Source: Ruminococcus flavefaciens
GTDB lineage: Bacteria > Bacillota > Clostridia > Oscillospirales > Ruminococcaceae
NCBI GenBank assembly: GCA_002310115.1
Contig: DBYI01000053.1
Location: 1 to 8,370 of the forward strand
DNA: 8,370 bases
Direction: 5' to 3'
The notes below the pieces were generated by a model. That model had not been told where the DNA came from. It ran no database searches and saw nothing but the letters and a program-made list of their open reading frames with translations. Of this stretch, positions 1 to 6,563 are shown in pieces (within the stretch, counting starts at the first letter, position 1; each line of letters begins with the position of its first letter). The position numbers and the translations under genes were made by a program.

Positions 1-524
1 AACGATGCCTTTGAAGTATAACTTTCTTCTTGCTTGACAAAAACAATGCCATTCAACTCACATAGATATTCCAGTTTCGAACGCAGTTTACCATATGGTA
101 TATTTACAAAGTTCTGATTGTTACACTTGCTCATATCAGGTTTACGTTGAAATGTTTCATTATATCCGATAATAAGTGTAACAAATCCGTCTTTTGGCAG
201 ATAATGCGGCAACTTACAATCTTTGTAAGAATACTTGCCTTGCTTTGCTAGTTTAAGCAGTCCGAAAAAACTTTTGAACGAACCGTCTACTTCTTTCAGA
301 ATCTGTTGTGCCATATTAGAATTTAGTGTTTTATAATTGGGACTGTTTTTCAGAAGTGCGTAATTCTTTTCATAGTTTAGGTATTCTCCATCTGTGAAGT
401 AATGCTGTCGTACATTGTAGATTGCTTCATTTGCGAGATTTTTCGCTGTATGACACAATTCCCTCAAAATACTGTACTCTTTCTTTGACAGATGCTTTAC
501 CTTTTGCTTTACAGTTAGATACAT
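1..524 (-). CDS. tnpB: IS200/IS605-family TnpB (OrfB), 5' part, apparently internally deleted
   Basis: TnpB is the RNA-guided nuclease accessory protein of IS200/IS605 elements. I translated 174 uninterrupted codons from ATG 522-524 to the window edge, so the 3' end is missing. The start is supported by AGGAG at 534-538, nine bases upstream. Residues about 1-118 match the N-terminal TnpB domain of the type found in Firmicutes (HTAKNLANEAIYNVRQHYF near 25-43, KLPHYLPKDGF at 104-114). Residues about 117-174 then match the late part of the family (IIGYNETFQ at 118-126, QNFVNIPYGKL at 137-147, EESYTSKAS at 166-174). In intact relatives these blocks are separated by roughly 150-200 residues that include the first RuvC aspartate (LAIDLG-type motif), which is absent here. 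I see no stop or frameshift. It is therefore probably a non-autonomous, nuclease-dead remnant, although it could still be translated. Family assignment is strong; the deletion call rests on remembered family architecture. Confidence 0.85.
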   Translation of the reverse strand, partial: MYLTVKQKVKHLSKKEYSILRELCHTAKNLANEAIYNVRQHYFTDGEYLNYEKNYALLKNSPNYKTLNSNMAQQILKEVDGSFKSFFGLLKLAKQGKYSYKDCKLPHYLPKDGFVTLIIGYNETFQRKPDMSKCNNQNFVNIPYGKLRSKLEYLCELNGIVFVKQEESYTSKAS

Positions 525-570
525 ATGGTTTTTCTCCTTCCTTTTAGATTTAGGATATTCCTATGTATCT

Positions 571-579
571 ATTATAGCA
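571..579 (-). promoter_or_regulatory. Extended -10 promoter of tnpB
   Basis: On the minus strand the sequence reads TGCTATAAT, an extended -10 element (TGN immediately before TATAAT). No good -35 hexamer lies 16-18 bases upstream (TAGATA at best), which is tolerated by extended -10 promoters. It would give a leader of about 40 bases before the tnpB start. Confidence 0.55.
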
Positions 580-629
580 AACGTTCTACTGATTATCTAT
601 AGTTTGGCTTTAAAAATCCGGCATTCATC

Positions 630-659
630 CCCATCTTTCGCTTCGCTTAGGAGTGTGGG
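630..659 (-). repeat. Bulged imperfect hairpin, possible IS200/IS605 element end
   Basis: The arms are CCCA (630-633) plus TCTT (634-637), pairing with AGGA (649-652) and TGGG (656-659), with a three-base bulge (GTG) on one side. Subterminal hairpins with unpaired bulges are what the TnpA transposase of IS200/IS605 elements recognises, and this one lies just upstream of tnpB, where a left end is expected. No tnpA is present and I cannot fix the exact boundary, so the assignment is tentative. Confidence 0.4.
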
Positions 660-698
660 TATTCTGCCGTGATATAGATAAAAAAAGCTTGCAAGTGC

Positions 699-727
699 AA
701 AAAATATGTCCGCTTTCGCGGACATAT
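699..727 (-). terminator. Rho-independent terminator of the UDP-glucose dehydrogenase gene
   Basis: A perfect 10-bp stem (704-713 with 718-727) is closed, on the minus strand, by a GAAA tetraloop and runs into six T residues (704-699). It lies about 50 bases beyond the stop codon at 776-778 and separates that gene from the tnpB remnant, which is read in the same direction. Confidence 0.85.
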
Positions 728-775
728 CAAGATATCATCATCGTGAGGCGATACATATATTCTAATTTTTATTTT

Positions 776-2014
776 TTAATCTCTTCTGAAAATATCTCTT
801 GTATATACCTTATCCTTAACGTCATCAAGGCAGCTGTCATAACGATTGGCAATTATAGCATTGGACTGTGCCTTAAACTTGTCAAGGTCATTTACCACAA
901 CGCTTCCGAAGAAGGTCTCTCCCTCATTAAGAGTAGGCTCATATATTATAATAGTAGCACCCTTAGCCTTTATTCGCTTCATTACACCCTGTATGGAAGA
1001 CTGACGGAAGTTGTCACTATTGGATTTCATTGTCAGGCGATATACTCCGATAACAACATTCTTCTCCATACTGCTGTCATATTCATTCTTGTCACCATAG
1101 CTGTAATATCCTGCTTTTTCAAGAACTCTGTCGGCTATGAAGTCCTTTCTTGTCCTGTTAGCCTCAACTATAGCTGACATCATATTCTGAGGTACGTCCT
1201 CATAATTTGCAAGCAGCTGCTTTGTATCCTTTGGCAAGCAGTAACCACCATAACCAAAGGATGGATTGTTGTAATGAGTTCCTATACGTGGATCGAGGCA
1301 AACTCCGTTTATTATCTGTTGTGTATCGAGGCCTTTCAGTTCTGCATATGTATCAAGCTCATTAAAATAGCTTACTCTCAGTGCAAGAAATGTATTAGCA
1401 AAAAGCTTTACAGCCTCCGCTTCTGTAAATCCCATGAAAAGAGTATCGATATTCTCTTTGATTGCCCCCTGCTGAAGAAGTCCTGCAAATGTGTGGGCAG
1501 CTTCAATAAGTTTATCGTCTTTCATATCCGTACCAACAATGATACGGCTGGGATATAGGTTATCGTAAAGTGCTTTGCTTTCGCGAAGAAACTCAGGACT
1601 AAAAATTATGTTTTTGCTGCCTGTCTTCTCACGTACGGACTGAGTATAGCCAACAGGAACAGTTGACTTTATCACCATTATCGCATTAGGATTATATTTC
1701 ATAACAAGATCTATAACAGCTTCAACCGCACTAGTATCAAAGAAATTTTTCTTGCTGTCATAATTTGTAGGAGCTGCGATAACTACAAAATCAGCGTCCT
1801 TGTATGCTGCCTCTGCGTCAAGAGTTGCTGAGAGATCCAGCTTCTCCTCCGCAAGGTATTTTTCAATATAATCATCTTGTATAGGGGACTTTTTATTATT
1901 GATAAGCTCAACTTTCTCCGGTATTATATCGACTGCCATTACAGTATTGTGCTGTGCAAGCAGAGTCGCTATTGAAAGTCCAACATATCCTGTTCCTGCA
2001 ACTGCTATTTTCAT
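776..2014 (-). CDS. ugd: UDP-glucose 6-dehydrogenase
   Basis: This cytoplasmic enzyme oxidises UDP-glucose twice with NAD+ to give UDP-glucuronate, a precursor for capsule and other surface polysaccharides. The 412-residue product is complete and slightly longer than the roughly 390 aa of the short bacterial Ugd class. Visible motifs are the N-terminal Rossmann fold with GTGYVG at 7-12 and the NAD-binding acidic residue D29, KSTVPVG at 116-122, SPEFLRES at 139-146 (E141), KLFANTFLALRVSYFNEL from 203 (K203, N207), and the catalytic-cysteine motif GGYCLPKD at 256-263 with C259 and D263. The C-terminal UDP-binding domain follows (VYRLTMKS from 324). The ATG is preceded by GGAG at 2026-2029 with an 11-base spacing, a little long. 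It is transcribed alone, between its own consensus promoter and terminator. UDP-N-acetyl-mannosamine/galactosamine dehydrogenases are paralogous alternatives, but the FSPEFLRES and YGGYCLPKD signatures favour UDP-glucose. Confidence 0.95.
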   Translation of the reverse strand: MKIAVAGTGYVGLSIATLLAQHNTVMAVDIIPEKVELINNKKSPIQDDYIEKYLAEEKLDLSATLDAEAAYKDADFVVIAAPTNYDSKKNFFDTSAVEAVIDLVMKYNPNAIMVIKSTVPVGYTQSVREKTGSKNIIFSPEFLRESKALYDNLYPSRIIVGTDMKDDKLIEAAHTFAGLLQQGAIKENIDTLFMGFTEAEAVKLFANTFLALRVSYFNELDTYAELKGLDTQQIINGVCLDPRIGTHYNNPSFGYGGYCLPKDTKQLLANYEDVPQNMMSAIVEANRTRKDFIADRVLEKAGYYSYGDKNEYDSSMEKNVVIGVYRLTMKSNSDNFRQSSIQGVMKRIKAKGATIIIYEPTLNEGETFFGSVVVNDLDKFKAQSNAIIANRYDSCLDDVKDKVYTRDIFRRD

Positions 2015-2112
2015 TATTAATCAAACTCCAATATAATAATCTAAAATATAGTTCCAATGACTTCCCTTTTCAAAATTAAGACAAAGCCACAAAATGGCAA
2101 ACTACAAGAATT

Positions 2113-2141
2113 ATTATACTGCATCTGTATTATAATGTCAA
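2113..2141 (-). promoter_or_regulatory. Perfect-consensus sigma-A promoter of ugd
   Basis: On the minus strand TTGACA (2141-2136) and TATAAT (2118-2113) are separated by exactly 17 bases. Transcription would start near 2106, giving a leader of about 90 bases. This is the strongest-looking promoter in the window and suggests high, constitutive expression unless an operator is present. Confidence 0.85.
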
Positions 2142-2160
2142 GTAATGTAGAACCAAACAC

Positions 2161-2189
2161 TTGAAAAAAACAAAGCCATGGGTTATAAT
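2161..2189 (+). promoter_or_regulatory. Sigma-A promoter of the SWIM protein gene
   Basis: TTGAAA (2161-2166), a 17-base spacer and TATAAT (2184-2189) sit just upstream of the GTG start at 2222. The -35 box lies 19 bases from that of the divergent ugd promoter, so the two are back to back and do not overlap. Confidence 0.8.
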
Positions 2190-2221
2190 AGTTACATACA
2201 ATAATTTAGAAGGAAAAAAAA

Positions 2222-3838
2222 GTGAACTGGAAAAAAATTTTTAAAAACAATATCCTCGAAAAAGGACATGATTATTATCTCAACGGCAAGACTAAAATAA
2301 CAGAATGCTCCAATAACAATGTTGAAGCAACTGTATTTGGTACTGAAGAATACCATGTGAGTATAAGTTTTTCGAACGGTGATGTTGACGGAATGTACTG
2401 CAATTGCCCCTATGCAACTGATGGCAATAATTGTAAACATATGGCATCTGTATTGTATGCACTTGAAGATTCAGATAATATTTCAGCATCAAATCCCTTT
2501 GACGCTGAAAGTTTAGTCAATATAGCTGAACCTGAATTAATAAGAGAGTTCCTATTAAAATCAATAAGAAACGATTTAGAGCTGAGATATCGGTTTATAC
2601 GCTTTTGGGGTATTAAAAAAAAGCGTATAAGTATTTCTGAATACCAGTCACATATCGACACACTTATTATGGACTATTTAGATGAATATGGTATGATTAA
2701 CTGGGAGGATTCATTGCAATTTTTTAATGAAGCCCAAGAACTGATAAAGGAATGTACGGATAAGCTTATTGAAGAAAAACGCTTTTTGGACGTCTTCGCA
2801 ATAGTAAGATATTATTCCGGCAAAATCATGTATACTGAAATTGATAATGAAGAAGAGCTTTTCTGCTTCCAGAATTATTGTCTGGAAATACTGCAAAGAA
2901 TTACTGAAATGTCTGACATGGATACAAAACGTCTGTTATTCTCTACATCTCTGGAATTGCTTCATCCAAAGTTTCATTATGTTTCTGGTTTTTATCTTGA
3001 TTATATAAGAAGCAGTTTTCCTGAAACAGAGTTTCTTGAAGAAATGCTTAAATACTCAGATATGAGAACTTCAAAAGATTGCCGTGACTATGAACTTATT
3101 ACGTGGGTATTATATCATCTTGAACTCATGGATGCTCTAAAATATGAAGATGATAAAATAATGCAGTATAGCAAAAAATACTGGCATTTATCTAGAGTAC
3201 GCAAATATATTCTTGACAGATGTATTTCAAAAGATGATATCCAAACAGCAATAAAGATCCTTGAAGATAATATTAAATCTGATAATAATACTTGGGATGC
3301 TAAAAATGCGCATTTGAAACTTAAGGATTTATACAGGCAATCTGGCGATAAAAAGAACTATGTCAAGGAATTATGGATTATTCTCACTGAATATAATACA
3401 ACAGATAAAAATGTTTACATAGAATTCAAATCCCTTTTTGATTCAGATGAATGGGAAGAAGTAAGAGAAAAACTTTATTCCTCTATGAAAAATCAGGAAA
3501 TGCTTCCGGAATACTTCATTGAAGAAAATCTTAAACAAAGACTTTTAAGTTATATTTATTCTAATAAAGATATATTCCTTATTGAAAAATATGAATCATT
3601 CCTTGCTGAAGATTATTCTGAGTTTATTTTGAATGAATACAAAAATTATCTAAATAAAGCAGCAGAACATAAAGCTGATCGTTTCACATATAGAATATGG
3701 GCAAATAAATTAAAACATATGAAAACTATAAAGGGTGGAAAAGAATGCGTAAACGATATTATATGCACCTGGAAAACACTATATCATAATCGCCGTGCTA
3801 TGATGCAGGAAATCAGCATTGTAGATAACGAGAACTAA
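2222..3838 (+). CDS. SWIM zinc-finger domain protein, function unknown
   Basis: The product has 538 residues. Near the N-terminus is a SWIM zinc finger of the form CxC-x8-CxH: C60, C62, C71 and H73, inside YCNCPYATDGNNCKHMASVL, preceded by a beta-rich stretch that is usual for the fold. SWIM fingers bind DNA, RNA or proteins. The remaining roughly 450 residues are charged and look almost entirely helical, with repeated E/K/Y-rich segments that could be TPR- or HEAT-like, but I recognise no enzymatic domain, signal peptide or membrane segment, so the protein should be cytoplasmic. The start is GTG with AGAAGG at 2208-2213, eight bases upstream, behind a good promoter. Some bacterial SWIM proteins are linked to SNF2-type helicases, but none is present here. 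The gene is monocistronic, divergent from ugd and convergent with the ATP-grasp gene. The domain call is firm; the biological role is not known. Confidence 0.88.
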   Translation: MNWKKIFKNNILEKGHDYYLNGKTKITECSNNNVEATVFGTEEYHVSISFSNGDVDGMYCNCPYATDGNNCKHMASVLYALEDSDNISASNPFDAESLVNIAEPELIREFLLKSIRNDLELRYRFIRFWGIKKKRISISEYQSHIDTLIMDYLDEYGMINWEDSLQFFNEAQELIKECTDKLIEEKRFLDVFAIVRYYSGKIMYTEIDNEEELFCFQNYCLEILQRITEMSDMDTKRLLFSTSLELLHPKFHYVSGFYLDYIRSSFPETEFLEEMLKYSDMRTSKDCRDYELITWVLYHLELMDALKYEDDKIMQYSKKYWHLSRVRKYILDRCISKDDIQTAIKILEDNIKSDNNTWDAKNAHLKLKDLYRQSGDKKNYVKELWIILTEYNTTDKNVYIEFKSLFDSDEWEEVREKLYSSMKNQEMLPEYFIEENLKQRLLSYIYSNKDIFLIEKYESFLAEDYSEFILNEYKNYLNKAAEHKADRFTYRIWANKLKHMKTIKGGKECVNDIICTWKTLYHNRRAMMQEISIVDNEN

Positions 3839-3867
3839 TCATATTTATCCACTATAAAAAAACGAAA

Positions 3868-3913
3868 AAACGTCCGAACGAAGTCGTCATCACAAACTTC
3901 GTTCGGACGTTTT
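3868..3913. terminator. Bidirectional rho-independent terminator
   Basis: A 16-bp perfect stem (3868-3883 with 3898-3913, allowing a one-base shift at the loop) has a loop of about 13 bases. It is flanked by an A-tract on the left and ends in T residues on the right, so it gives a U-tailed hairpin in either direction. It lies between the convergent SWIM and ATP-grasp genes, about 30 bases from each stop codon, and probably serves both. Confidence 0.85.
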
Positions 3914-3944
3914 ACATTATTAATTAAACATAACGGTCCTATGC

Positions 3945-5027
3945 TTAATCAGTCACCTTGAAAGCCTCTCCGATATTTGGCATATGGAAATTCTCCGTAT
4001 AAATCGGAAGTCCATCAACATCACGTAACATAGCGTTATTCTCAGGGAATACCAGCGTACCCTTAACAGGTATCTCGCTTTCTCTTCCAAGCATGCAAAG
4101 CAACTGTGCCTCCGAGAAATTAAGGCCCGCATTTGCAAAGGTCGATGTAAAAGCAACATGACGCAAATTTATTTCTGTGATCATAGGAACTCCATCAGCG
4201 TCTTCCTTAAGATCAACAACTACAAGGCCGTTCATCTCCTCGCCTGTCTTTTCGAGTATCTTGTTAACGCCCTTGAGAGAAATATCAAGCACATTTTTAT
4301 CATTGAGAAGTCGTCCGTAAGATGTATTTCCAGTAATTCCAGATACAGCAACTTTACCCATAAGGTAATCTACTCTCTCTGCAACTCCGTACTGTATCAG
4401 CTCGCCGCGGTTATATGAAAGGAAGCAAGCGAGATTGCGTCCCGGAAGGAATTCAGCCAGCATAAATGTATCAATGTTCTCGTTTATTTCTACCCATGCA
4501 CAAAGGTGCTTGTAATCATTTGCAAGGTATGCGCCTTTGCCCGAAGTTGTTCCTTCTGAATAATCACGTATCCACATAGGATATTCAAGTTCTACTTTTT
4601 CGGGATTATTCAGTAGTTCTGCATTGCTGAGCACCTGGAACTTAGGGGTAAGCCCTGTACCCATGAGATTCTCATAAAGTCTTTTCTTGCTGATTACCTC
4701 TTCACCGAATACAGGAGGGATCCTCATGAACTTGACATTGAAAGGATTCTCTGACCAGTATAGAGACTCGGGTTCTGGGATAACAATAGCGCATTCAATC
4801 TCGTTCTCATCTATGATTCTCTGCATTATCTCACGATAATTCGGAGCATTGAATGGAGGAACATAGTATACTTTCTTGTAAAGCCCCTCATAAGGAGCAT
4901 ATTTAAGATTGCAGATATCTGTACCAATAAATTCGATCTTGTCTTTGAAGAATTCGCTCTTGTTTAATGAACGCACTACAGATCTTGATGTAACTCCGCA
5001 CGCGCCTGTAACCAACATTTTAATCAT
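3945..5027 (-). CDS. ATP-grasp domain protein (carbamoyl-phosphate synthase large-subunit-like ligase)
   Basis: ATP-grasp ligases activate a carboxylate as an acyl phosphate and join it to an amine or thiol. The 360-residue product starts with a Rossmann-like pre-ATP-grasp domain (MLVTGACGVTSRSVVRSL at 4-21, then FIGTD). The ATP-grasp core follows: the nucleotide-binding segment YPMWIRDYSEGTTSGKGAY at 149-167, AEFLPGRN at 191-198, and the metal-binding region VVDLKEDADG to ITEINLR (D272, E285, N287). The position often held by lysine in the first core motif reads WIRD, which is common in this subfamily as I recall it. ATG 5025-5027 is preceded by AGGAGA at 5035-5040 with seven bases between. 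It follows the CapK-like gene by 112 bases with no convincing promoter, so cotranscription is likely. There is no signal peptide. The family is clear; the substrate is not. Proteins of this kind are frequent in capsule and exopolysaccharide loci. Confidence 0.85.
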   Translation of the reverse strand: MIKMLVTGACGVTSRSVVRSLNKSEFFKDKIEFIGTDICNLKYAPYEGLYKKVYYVPPFNAPNYREIMQRIIDENEIECAIVIPEPESLYWSENPFNVKFMRIPPVFGEEVISKKRLYENLMGTGLTPKFQVLSNAELLNNPEKVELEYPMWIRDYSEGTTSGKGAYLANDYKHLCAWVEINENIDTFMLAEFLPGRNLACFLSYNRGELIQYGVAERVDYLMGKVAVSGITGNTSYGRLLNDKNVLDISLKGVNKILEKTGEEMNGLVVVDLKEDADGVPMITEINLRHVAFTSTFANAGLNFSEAQLLCMLGRESEIPVKGTLVFPENNAMLRDVDGLPIYTENFHMPNIGEAFKVTD

Positions 5028-5079
5028 TATTATTTCTCCTGTATTATTAATATTTGGCCATTGTTAAAATACAACTTTC

Positions 5080-5103
5080 ACTGAACGAATGATGTCGTTC
5101 AGT
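5080..5103 (-). other. Intercistronic stem-loop between the CapK-like and ATP-grasp genes
   Basis: A perfect 9-bp stem (5080-5088 with 5095-5103) has a six-base loop. On the minus strand it is followed by a mixed rather than pure T stretch, so it is a weak terminator at best. It could be an attenuator setting the ratio of the two proteins, or an mRNA-stabilising or processing hairpin. Confidence 0.45.
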
Positions 5104-5139
5104 TCATTTGTATTTTTTTCCGATCATTAATTGAAAGCA

Positions 5140-6450
5140 TTAATGCTTCCATTCACATACCACTGGCTTTCTTTTTCCCGAAGTCAGCAATGGTATATCA
5201 TTAACAAGCTCAACACTGATATCAGCTTTCTCACCGAGAATGCCTTTAAGCTCGTTTAAGACCTTTTCAATCTGCGACTCATCGCCCACCTGAAGCTTGA
5301 TAGTATACTTATACTGATCATTCTGAACGAACTGCCACTGACGAATGGTATCAAAATTCTTAAGCGTTCTGCCAAAATTCATTGGATGAACAGGCTGATC
5401 ATTTGAATCAAATACCATATCCATCTTTCTTCCAAAAAGTTTTTCTATGTAAGGCCAGCCGTTGCTTTCCTTAGTGCCTGCATGGAATATAGCAGTATCG
5501 CCTGTATCGTACCTTATCATTGGGAATGAGTAATTATACAAATCGGTAAGAACTATCCTTCCCAGCTCGCCATAATCAGCAGGTTCGTCGGAATCCATTT
5601 TCAAGCATTCAAACACATAATCTGCATGATTAAGATAGAAATTCGTTCCTTTTAGTCTCTGATGAGCAAGCGTACCAGCTTCCTCATCGGCATACGTCTC
5701 AACTATAGGAATACCAGCAAGTTCCAACATTCCCTCTTTTGTTGCCGGATTAAGTCCCTCAGAAATAGAAAGACATACCCTCAGCGACTTAAGATCTTCT
5801 TTTGTGCATTTTCCACGCTTGAGATAGTCAAGGAGAAAATCATACCAACTCGCATAGGCTCTCAGAGCAAAAAGCTTCTTGGCCTTTATCGTCTCAACAA
5901 GTTCTCCCATTTTTTCATCATCAAGCTTTGCTACCTGTATAGGATAGATATTCTCCCAGAATATCTGCTTCTTGGATTTAGCGTGCCATTTTGTCCAAAT
6001 ACGGCACTGTCCCAGCTTCTCGTGAGACTTGAATCCAACGGTATCGTTAAAGTACTTCAATGCGCCGATACGTCGCTGTCTCTTTCGAGTGTCCTGTGGA
6101 ACTGCAAAAGGAACACCTGTACTACCACTGGTTTTCTGGATAAATATATCCCCCTCCTGCCACGGAATCTTTTCTTTGGGTATACTGTTGGCATCGTGGT
6201 TCTCAACGAGGATCAATTTGTTCACCACAGGGAATTCAGACAATGGCTTTCCTGCATAAGCGGAATAAAAAGCTGAGTTCTTAGTTGCCCATTCAAGCAG
6301 TTCCTTCAGCTTCTCGTCCTGTTTTATCTTTCCGCTCTTGGCATCGGACATAACAGAGGCAATATCTTTTCTGATATTCCAGATCTTTCCCCCATGGATC
6401 AAATCATTTGTCCAATATATCGTTCGCTTAAATAAGCCGTCTAAACTCAT
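5140..6450 (-). CDS. CapK/PaaK-family adenylate-forming enzyme (phenylacetate-CoA ligase-like)
   Basis: The family activates a carboxylic acid with ATP to an acyl-adenylate and usually passes it to CoA or another acceptor. CapK-type members occur in capsule loci, where the substrate is generally unknown. The 436-residue product carries the phosphate-binding loop TSGSTGVPF at 107-115, the acyl/adenylate-site motif YADEEAG at 253-259, the YDTGD motif at 314-318 that contacts the ribose, FGRK at 339-342 at the hinge to the C-terminal domain, and a lysine-bearing C-terminal segment LLTSGKRKPVV at 421-431. All core residues seem present, so it is probably active. Length fits the family (about 430-450). 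The start codon has GAGAGG eight bases upstream (6459-6464). There is no signal peptide. It has its own promoter, lies 113 bases downstream of the CapA-like gene, and is probably cotranscribed with the ATP-grasp gene. Phenylacetate itself is an unlikely substrate given the absence of any phenylacetate pathway gene in the window. Confidence 0.88.
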   Translation of the reverse strand: MSLDGLFKRTIYWTNDLIHGGKIWNIRKDIASVMSDAKSGKIKQDEKLKELLEWATKNSAFYSAYAGKPLSEFPVVNKLILVENHDANSIPKEKIPWQEGDIFIQKTSGSTGVPFAVPQDTRKRQRRIGALKYFNDTVGFKSHEKLGQCRIWTKWHAKSKKQIFWENIYPIQVAKLDDEKMGELVETIKAKKLFALRAYASWYDFLLDYLKRGKCTKEDLKSLRVCLSISEGLNPATKEGMLELAGIPIVETYADEEAGTLAHQRLKGTNFYLNHADYVFECLKMDSDEPADYGELGRIVLTDLYNYSFPMIRYDTGDTAIFHAGTKESNGWPYIEKLFGRKMDMVFDSNDQPVHPMNFGRTLKNFDTIRQWQFVQNDQYKYTIKLQVGDESQIEKVLNELKGILGEKADISVELVNDIPLLTSGKRKPVVCEWKH

Positions 6451-6485
6451 TAAATCTTCCTCTCCGTAATAAATTATTAATATTT

Positions 6486-6514
6486 ATTATATACTATAAA
6501 ACGCCAAATTTCAA
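6486..6514 (-). promoter_or_regulatory. Sigma-A promoter of the CapK-like gene
   Basis: On the minus strand TTGAAA (6514-6509) and TATAAT (6491-6486) are 17 bases apart, with transcription expected near 6479 and a leader of about 30 bases. It makes the CapK-like/ATP-grasp pair a unit that can be expressed separately from the CapA-like gene. Confidence 0.8.
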
Positions 6515-6538
6515 GTGTTTTAAAAAAAATATTTTTTT

Positions 6539-6552
6539 GAACTAATTAGTTC
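6539..6552. promoter_or_regulatory. 14-bp perfect palindrome between the CapA-like gene and the CapK-like promoter
   Basis: GAACTAATTAGTTC is its own reverse complement. It lies 11 bases beyond the CapA-like stop codon and 24 bases upstream of the -35 box of the next gene. It could be a dimeric regulator operator. As RNA, the A- and T-rich flanks (A7 then T8 on the minus strand) could make a weak terminator for the CapA-like transcript instead. Confidence 0.4.
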
Positions 6553-6563
6553 GGTATTATTTT

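Noticed and set aside
653..1177. Plus-strand open frame of 174 codons overlapping the end of ugd
   Set aside because: It lies mostly antisense to a clearly conserved gene, starts beside the IS hairpin, crosses the ugd terminator and has no recognisable motif or ribosome binding site.
3868..3913. Long inverted repeat considered as an attachment site or mobile-element end
   Set aside because: Its place between two convergent genes, with A/T tracts on both sides, is fully explained by a bidirectional terminator.
5028..5079. Separate promoter for the ATP-grasp gene (TTGTAT with TATTAA about 16 bases downstream)
   Set aside because: Both boxes are weak and the implied transcription start would fall on or very near the ribosome binding site.
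5662..6276. Plus-strand open frame of 204 codons inside the CapK-like gene
   Set aside because: It is fully antisense to a gene with intact family motifs; composition looks like a reading-frame shadow (rich in S, L, C, R).
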